Of a stretch of DNA of 64,000 nt, positions 57,756 through 64,000 are shown in pieces. Positions within the stretch are counted from its first letter, which is position 1. Every line of letters starts with the position of its first letter. Under the pieces are notes generated by a model that had not been told where the DNA came from, ran no database searches, and worked only from the letters and a program-made list of their open reading frames with translations. This stretch comes from Verpa conica (taxonomy: Eukaryota; Ascomycota; Pezizomycetes; Pezizales; Morchellaceae). A program made the position numbers and the translations under genes. The stretch lies in the NCBI GenBank assembly GCA_033030425.1, contig JAUFSD010000017.1, positions 1 to 64,000 of the forward strand. The letters are read 5' to 3'.

Positions 57756-60700
57756 ATGGGGGATAGACTGCTTCGGAACTTCAGCCACACTCTACAGACT
57801 TCAATACACCCCGATGACAGGGCATGGTCTTACTATGTTCCAAATCTCCCAAGAGATGCCACCACGAACTCGCATGGACTGGTCAAATTGGTCACCGTTG
57901 TCTCCACAAGAACGAGGCAGATTATCACCCTGCGCTTCGACAGAGCACCAGCAAATAGGATAATCGCGAGCGATCCATCTCACCGCTTTATCCTAATATC
58001 CTTTGCTGATTTCCGTTTACAATGTCCCAGAGGGCCGGGTCAGCCAGTAGGACCCCCTGATGCCCCTACAGAGCCGGCTACAACACGAGAATCGGGGGAT
58101 TACATAGTTCGTCTTCTTCGGTCTGGTATAGTCATCAATGGTATCCAATACAACTTTTACGGTCACAGCAATAGTCAACTCAAGTCAAAGACCTGCTTCC
58201 TATTCGCCGGAACCAAGGAGGAGATATCCCAGAAGATTGAATCCCTTGGCGACTTTGGAAAAATTAAAACAGTAGCAAAGAAGGCAAAACGTATCGGACT
58301 TTTGTTCTCGTCTGCAGATATGGCCATGGTACTAAACCCCGAACGCTGTGAAGATATCCCCGACATCCAAAACAAAGATTATATCTTCACCGATGGCTGT
58401 GGACTAATATCTCCACACTTGGCGTCCCAACTAGTCAAGCAAAGAAATATTACCTTCAGAAACCAAAGATATAGCCCATCGGTGTTCCAAATTAGGTATA
58501 GAGGATACAAAGGTGTACTTATGTTGGAGCCAGAACTCTCGGGTAAGACTTTGGTAAAGTTCCGAGACTCGATGAAGAAGTTCAAGGGAGGGGATGATCT
58601 TTCCTTCTCTGTAGTAGCATACTCAAAGGTATCCTAGGTCCTACTTAATTCCCCATATCAGGTCTTATTGTTGATTCATTGCCATAACAATAATATTTAG
58701 CCATACGTATTTGGAAATCTAAATGACGAAATAGTCCTACTCGTACATTCTCTCGGGATCTCTACAGAAACACTCCTCCGAAAACAAAGGGCACACTTCG
58801 ATTATCTCGAAAATGCGTCTTTAAACCCCCAGGCTGGATTTCTCTTCCTTACCTATCTCAACCGAACAGACCTCGCAGAGAAAATCCTTATGGAGGGCCT
58901 TGGCGCTGTCGCGCCAGAGATACGGAAACTCGTCAATGGCGAATATGCAAGAATGTTGAATAAGAGGGATGAGGAGAGATGTAGGATTTTAATCCCTAAG
59001 TCTAGGCTACTTTTCGGTGTGTGTGACTCTAAGGATGTCCTTAAAGATGGAGAATGCTTTGTAAAGATTACCCTCGAGGGTGATGGCCGTCCAATGACTG
59101 TGGCGAACGCCGAAGTGTTGGTTTCCCGGAACCCTTGTTTGCACCCTGGGGATATCCGGAAGTTCAAAGCAGTGTATAAGTCAGAGTTGCAGCATTTGGT
59201 AGACTGTATCGTTTTTCCAACCAAGGGAAAGAGATCTAGCGCAGACTTGATGTCTGGGGGTGACCTGGATGGAGATACATGTAGGCCCTACTCCAGTCAC
59301 CTCCCTGAGATATTCTTAAACTAATATTAAACCGACAAAGTCTTTGTTTGTTGGGATTCAGATCTAATTCCACCGTTCATGTCCCAGCCAGCAGAGTACC
59401 CTGGTGGTAGAGAACAGGTAAAGTTCGACAAGATCACGGACGACGACCGGCTTCAATTTTTTGCCAAATATACAAATGCATCACTAGGACGAGTCAAGAA
59501 TCTTTTTATTGACTGGGCAAGAGTAAAAGGCCCTATGAGCCCTGAGTGCCAACAGTTAAATCGGCTCTTTTCTTTATGCGTTGACGGGAATCGGGTTAGG
59601 GTTCCAACAACTTTAGAGAATCCACCAGCGCCAGATGCAAATACAACTCCTTTTATACTCGACATCCTACACCAAGATGCAAAACAATTCATTCAATCGC
59701 GTCAACAGCCAGCCCAGCAACTAGATGGCTATGACTTTGATGCGATAGAACTACTTCTTTCCCGCGATAACCTGGCAATTTCAGAATTCGAACTTATCCA
59801 AATGACCTATCGATGGTGCCGGCGGAATGGTGTAGCGCTAGAGGAATTCTTACATTTTTTCGATTTTAATATCTTAGGGGCAGAGGAGAAAACATGGGTG
59901 TTAAGTCAGCTACCACCGTCTGCCAGAAACCCGGCGCTGGTCATGAACTCCCTCTTACAGTCAAGTCTATTGCAAGAGTCAGAGCTATACCCACATAGGT
60001 TGCATTACCCTGGAATGCGATGGAAATGCATATTCAATTCAACAGAGGACCGACTAGGGACGTTTCTCGACAGAGTCGGTCGTGCCCTCTCTTTATTCCA
60101 CCGAAAGCTGATAATCTTCCGCGTTGACGAACGCCTTACAGTAGCTATATACGTTCCCCGCAAAATTGAACAGAATGAAGAGTCTCAAGTTGATGATAGT
60201 GTCCGACTATTTGCGTTTATGCATACTCACGATGGCTCAAACATGCATCGTCTCATGGTCCCTACAAAGAAAAATTACCGGCTCTTTGTTGATCATAGGT
60301 TGGTTTCCAATGCTCTAATAACACCCTCCGTTAGCTGATAAATTCCATAGTGTATTCCAATTATTCGAAAAAGACCGGCGAAACACCTTCGTCTTCATCA
60401 ATCGGTCTCAATCAGACGATAAGGCGTACCGAAGTCTAGAAGGGAAGGGGGAGAAGAGGAGAGGAAGGCAGGTAACGATTGACGCGGGGGTAAACTATGA
60501 CTTCCGCGCAAGTATTGCTCTAGATAAGTTCAGTAAGAACTTGCAGAGGCACATAGGCAGGGTTAATAGAAATGGTATTTTGGCCGCCGTGAGTGCCCTA
60601 TTTACAACATTACCTAGGTCTTTCGACCACTAATAACTGGATAGGAAATCCATGTAATCTCCAACAGAGATATCCGAGGGCAGCAACTACTCGACCTCTG

Positions 60701-63195
60701 GCTAGAACAAGTTGATACCAACGAAACACTTCCATTGTTTGAATCAAAAGCGAGAGAGTACACTATCCCCCATATTATGGAGGTTGATTGGTCTTTGGAG
60801 CCCCCACATCTCATCAAAGTTGTCAGAGATAAGGATTACTCTACATTGAAAGATTTCGAATCGGCTGAGACGTTCAGGGCTATTTTTTATTGGCTCTGGG
60901 AAAAAGATGAAAGGAGCCTTCTCGGAGAGATATTCAGCTACCTCCTTTCTCAGATGGCCCTGCTGGATTCCCCGCTTCAAAGCATCCCCCATCTTTTTGT
61001 AACGATGGTAGAGTTTCTGACTTTGGCACCTTACTTGGCAATCACCTTTGCAAAACTACATGAATGGAGGACTCTTCCCGAACCTATTGAGCAGAACCTA
61101 CATAAGTTTGCTCCGAAGCTATTAACAGCTTTGATAATTTCAGCAAATGAGGTAATGGAGTTTGTACTCCAGCCATTCGAGACAATAATCTCTAGTATAC
61201 GATATCTCCCTCTTGCGACATTCGGAGAATTGGTTGAAACGATTTCCCTTGCGGTCAGGTCCTCTGAAATAGCACTAGACCTCCTACTCCAATCACTTGA
61301 AGCTCAGGCTCTCCGAGTATGTGTCGACCGGCCAACAGCTATTAGTCATTTCGTCCGAAATGCGATAGGTATCGCGTTAGACCACATCGACGAAGCCAAT
61401 GACTCCTCGACGAAGGGAAAGTACTTTTTGGAGTTAAGACGGACTGATGACCCTTTAGTCGTTACGGCAACTCTTCGAATTGATGCACCGCTCTCGGATC
61501 AACCCCGGCTCGGTGACCATGTCAGACTGATCAGTGCGCAACCTCCAGCAAACTCGCCTATAAAGCGATCATACTCAATATCTGCCCTTGTTGAAAAATC
61601 CGTTCAGGGACATGCTACATTCCGATGCCTCCACCCACCTCCTTCATATGTCGAAGACTGTTCATGGAAATTGATAAACTGCGGGTCTTATGTCACTACC
61701 AAAACAATGTCGGAAGCGTTGGTTCAATTTGCGGTTGAGAAGGAGGAGTGTTGTGGCATATACGGGCTGCTCCTCGATATCCGCTCCGAAGCCGCCGAGG
61801 AGAACATCCTCCCTGAGCCCCCTCAAGAATACACCCCAAGCGAACGTCTCAACCCGAGCCAAAATGAGGCTGTTCTAGCTGCCATCTCTAGTCCTTTGAC
61901 ATGCCTGTGGGGCCCTCCAGGAACCGGCAAAACACACACAATTGTAGTTATTCTTCAGGAGCTCATTCATAGGTATCCTAATGATAGGATTCTTGTAGCA
62001 GCACCAACTCACAATGCAGTCGACAATGTGATGCAGAAGTATTTGGACAAGTGCAGAGCACAAGGAGAAGGAAGTATGGTGGGAATAGCCCTCCGAGTAT
62101 CCACAGATGTAAGTATAGTAAGCTCTATTTACCACCTCGTCCCCGGGGTTAATTCGATCATATTCCTAGGTGAGAAAAGTTGCCGAGAACCTGAAGAAAT
62201 ACACCTGCGACGCTATGGTCGGAAAAGACCTTCTTGAGAACCCTGATGCGCGCAAAAAGGCTCTTGCACGTCTCCAAGAGGCCCGTCTTGTTTTTACTAC
62301 CTGCGCTGGTGCTGGTCTAGGCCTTCTCCGCTCAGAATCCTTCGACATAGTTATTATTGACGAAGCATCCCAACAAACCGAGCCTACTTCTTTAATCCCG
62401 CTTGTTAAAGGGTGTTCTCGAGCCACTCTCGTTGGTGACCATGTCCAGCTTCGTGCAACGGTTCAGCGACACGCGGTCCTAGAAATGTTTGACGTTTCCC
62501 TCTTTGAACGGCTTTATAGGGAGCATTCAGGGCACGGGATGAAGAGGGTTATGCTGGATACACAGTACCGAATGCACCGGGATATCTGTGGGTTTAGCTC
62601 CAACGAATTTTACGATGGAAAACTTCAGACTGGAGTTCCGGATGATAATAGGCCACTCCCACTTTCCGAATTCGAATGGCCAACCAAAGCAGATGGCATA
62701 TCCAAAGCGAGAACAGTCTTCGTTCAGTGCTCTGAGAACGAAGACTTAGGCCAAAAGTCCAAGAGCAATCAGGCGCAAGCGAAGATCTGCTACGAAATTT
62801 GTAAAAAGCTTTCGACGCCTTTGGGTGGTGATGGAGACCAGCAGAGAGCCTTACCATCAATAGCCGTTCTGACACCGTATAGCCGGCAAGCGGAGTTACT
62901 CAAAAGAATGATCTCGGGGGTTGAGGTATCTAGTATTGACGGCTTCCAAGGCCGAGAAGCTGATATTGTTATCTTTGTCACAGTCAGATGCAATGTGCAT
63001 TATGAGCTTGGATTCTTGAAAGATATGAGAAGATTGAATGTTGCGTTGACGCGAGCAAAAACTGGGCTCATTGTTATTGGGGATAGGATCACATTGACAC
63101 ATTGTGATGATCCTGAGAGTGCAAGAGTTTGGAAAGAGCTTTTGGAGTCCCTAACTTCTATCGAGTGGGAGCTCCCGGAAGAAACGAGCAAATAG
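57756..63195 (+). CDS. RNA-dependent RNA polymerase fused to UPF1-like SF1 helicase, 1712 aa
   Basis: Exons are 57756-58628, 58701-59280, 59341-60298, 60351-60588, 60645-62108 and 62170-63195; introns are 72, 60, 52, 56 and 61 bp, all GT..AG and phase-consistent. Residues 1 to ~900 are a eukaryotic cell-type RdRP: DYIFTDGCGLISP, the GYKGVLML block, the catalytic loop SGGDLDGDTFF (Asp479, Asp481, Asp483) and IALDKFSKNLQRHIGRVNRN. A ~370-residue middle region follows. A superfamily 1 helicase fills ~1280-1712: WGPPGTGKT (Lys1312), APTHNAVDN, IIDEASQQTEP (Asp1435), VGDHVQLRATV, LDTQYRMH, DGFQGREADIV and LNVALTRAK. The end of the RdRP, the middle region and helicase motif I share exon 5. The ATG at 57756 is the first after an in-frame stop; the N-terminus is short for an RdRP. 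The inferred role is dsRNA synthesis coupled to RNA unwinding in RNA silencing. It is not a viral polymerase. Confidence 0.92.
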
Positions 63196-64000
63196 TAACA
63201 TGTTCTTCTTGTGCTTATTTTCTTTTATTGGCAGAGTATGTTCGGTTAGTCTTTAGGTATCTATCTGTATTTCGCAAATCTATTGAGCAGAGTTTTATGT
63301 AAGGGACGCAATGAGAAGGGTTTCAATATTCGCCCTGCGTTAATTGATTGGTGATGTGTCGTCCCCGCCAGATGTACCACTACACTAAATCAGCTATAGC
63401 GTTGAGAGCGTTGCAAGCAGCGGATACCTTCAGCGCCTATAGCAGAGGCTTGAAGAACTATCCCATAGATGACTAATTTCTATTAATAAGTATCCCGGTA
63501 TACCACGCCCGGAGCCGGTTAGCGCTGTCGTCTTTTTCTTAACTATGGCTCACCAATGCACTCCTAGAAAACAGTTTTATCAGGCTAGTAAAGGAGAATA
63601 TCTCAGAACGTCCATAAAATAGCGAGCATCCCAGAGAGCACACTTGTTTACTAGAAGTTCTTTGGCATCATAACTATATAATTCTTTTCTCCAAAGAATA
63701 ATACCCTGAACGTTATCTCTTAAGTATGTGTAGTCACGAAAAGCGTATTGCAAGGAACGCTCAAGATTTTATGCCACATCATTTTTTCCTATAGGCTAGA
63801 AATCTAATAATGCTATAGTATAATTTCAAGATATATAATCTACTTCTGGCGCCGAAATACCACCCCAAAAGGGTGACTCTCGGCTCCTAACGCCGTACCG
63901 AATTTCAACCCTAGCCCTTATATCAGTTTTATACATTAAAAAAAATTCATTCTCACAACTATTAAAAGTACTTGCACAGGTACTATCCCTATGAGCCAAT
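63196..64000. other. 3' flank of the polymerase-helicase gene
   Basis: AT-rich; no supported gene to the window end. Confidence 0.6.

Noticed and set aside
57756..60588. Integrated RNA-virus polymerase
   Set aside because: The DLDGD motif and flanking blocks are those of cellular silencing RdRPs, not the GDD palm motif of RNA viruses, and the gene has introns.

Overview
The window looks like a gene-poor, repeat-rich stretch of a filamentous fungus, most likely an ascomycete. The reasons are short spliceosomal introns (52-133 bp, GT..AG, with CTAAC/CTAAT-like branch sites), small secreted proteins, an F-box/ankyrin protein, a lipase-like domain joined to ankyrin repeats, and a QDE-1-type RNA-dependent RNA polymerase. 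Placement within Pezizomycotina is inference only.

Layout. Positions 1-2000 hold tandem and direct repeats, including a long array of a 14-bp palindrome. 4903-8528 (minus) is a six-exon gene for an alpha/beta-hydrolase plus 16-ankyrin protein. 8.5-26 kb is mostly decayed intergenic DNA with miniature inverted-repeat elements and one two-exon secreted-protein gene (15803-16445). 26.4-28.1 kb holds a broken ankyrin gene and a small hypothetical gene. 36.4-41.6 kb holds an F-box/ankyrin gene and two paralogous small secreted proteins. 43.2-46.7 kb holds a gene relic and a single-pass membrane protein. 48480-50724 is a complete-looking piggyBac-type transposon. 51676-55982 encodes a multi-pass membrane protein with ankyrin repeats, and 57756-63195 a large RNA-silencing gene.

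The most notable gene is 57756-63195. Joining six exons at clean splice sites gives one 1712-residue frame that fuses a cellular RNA-dependent RNA polymerase (catalytic DLDGD) to a UPF1-like superfamily 1 helicase (GPPGTGKT, DEAS). The polymerase C-terminus and the start of the helicase region share one intron-free exon. In Schizosaccharomyces pombe the polymerase Rdp1 and helicase Hrr1 are separate subunits of one complex, so this gene looks like a natural fusion of such partners.

The ankyrin genes share a theme with fungal innate-immunity-like receptors: an effector-like or membrane N-terminus followed by repeats. In the gene next to the polymerase-helicase, the terminal ankyrin units are nearly identical in DNA, which points to recent duplication or concerted evolution. 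A joint role for these genes is inference. All exon structures were worked out by reading splice sites by eye; no database search was run.
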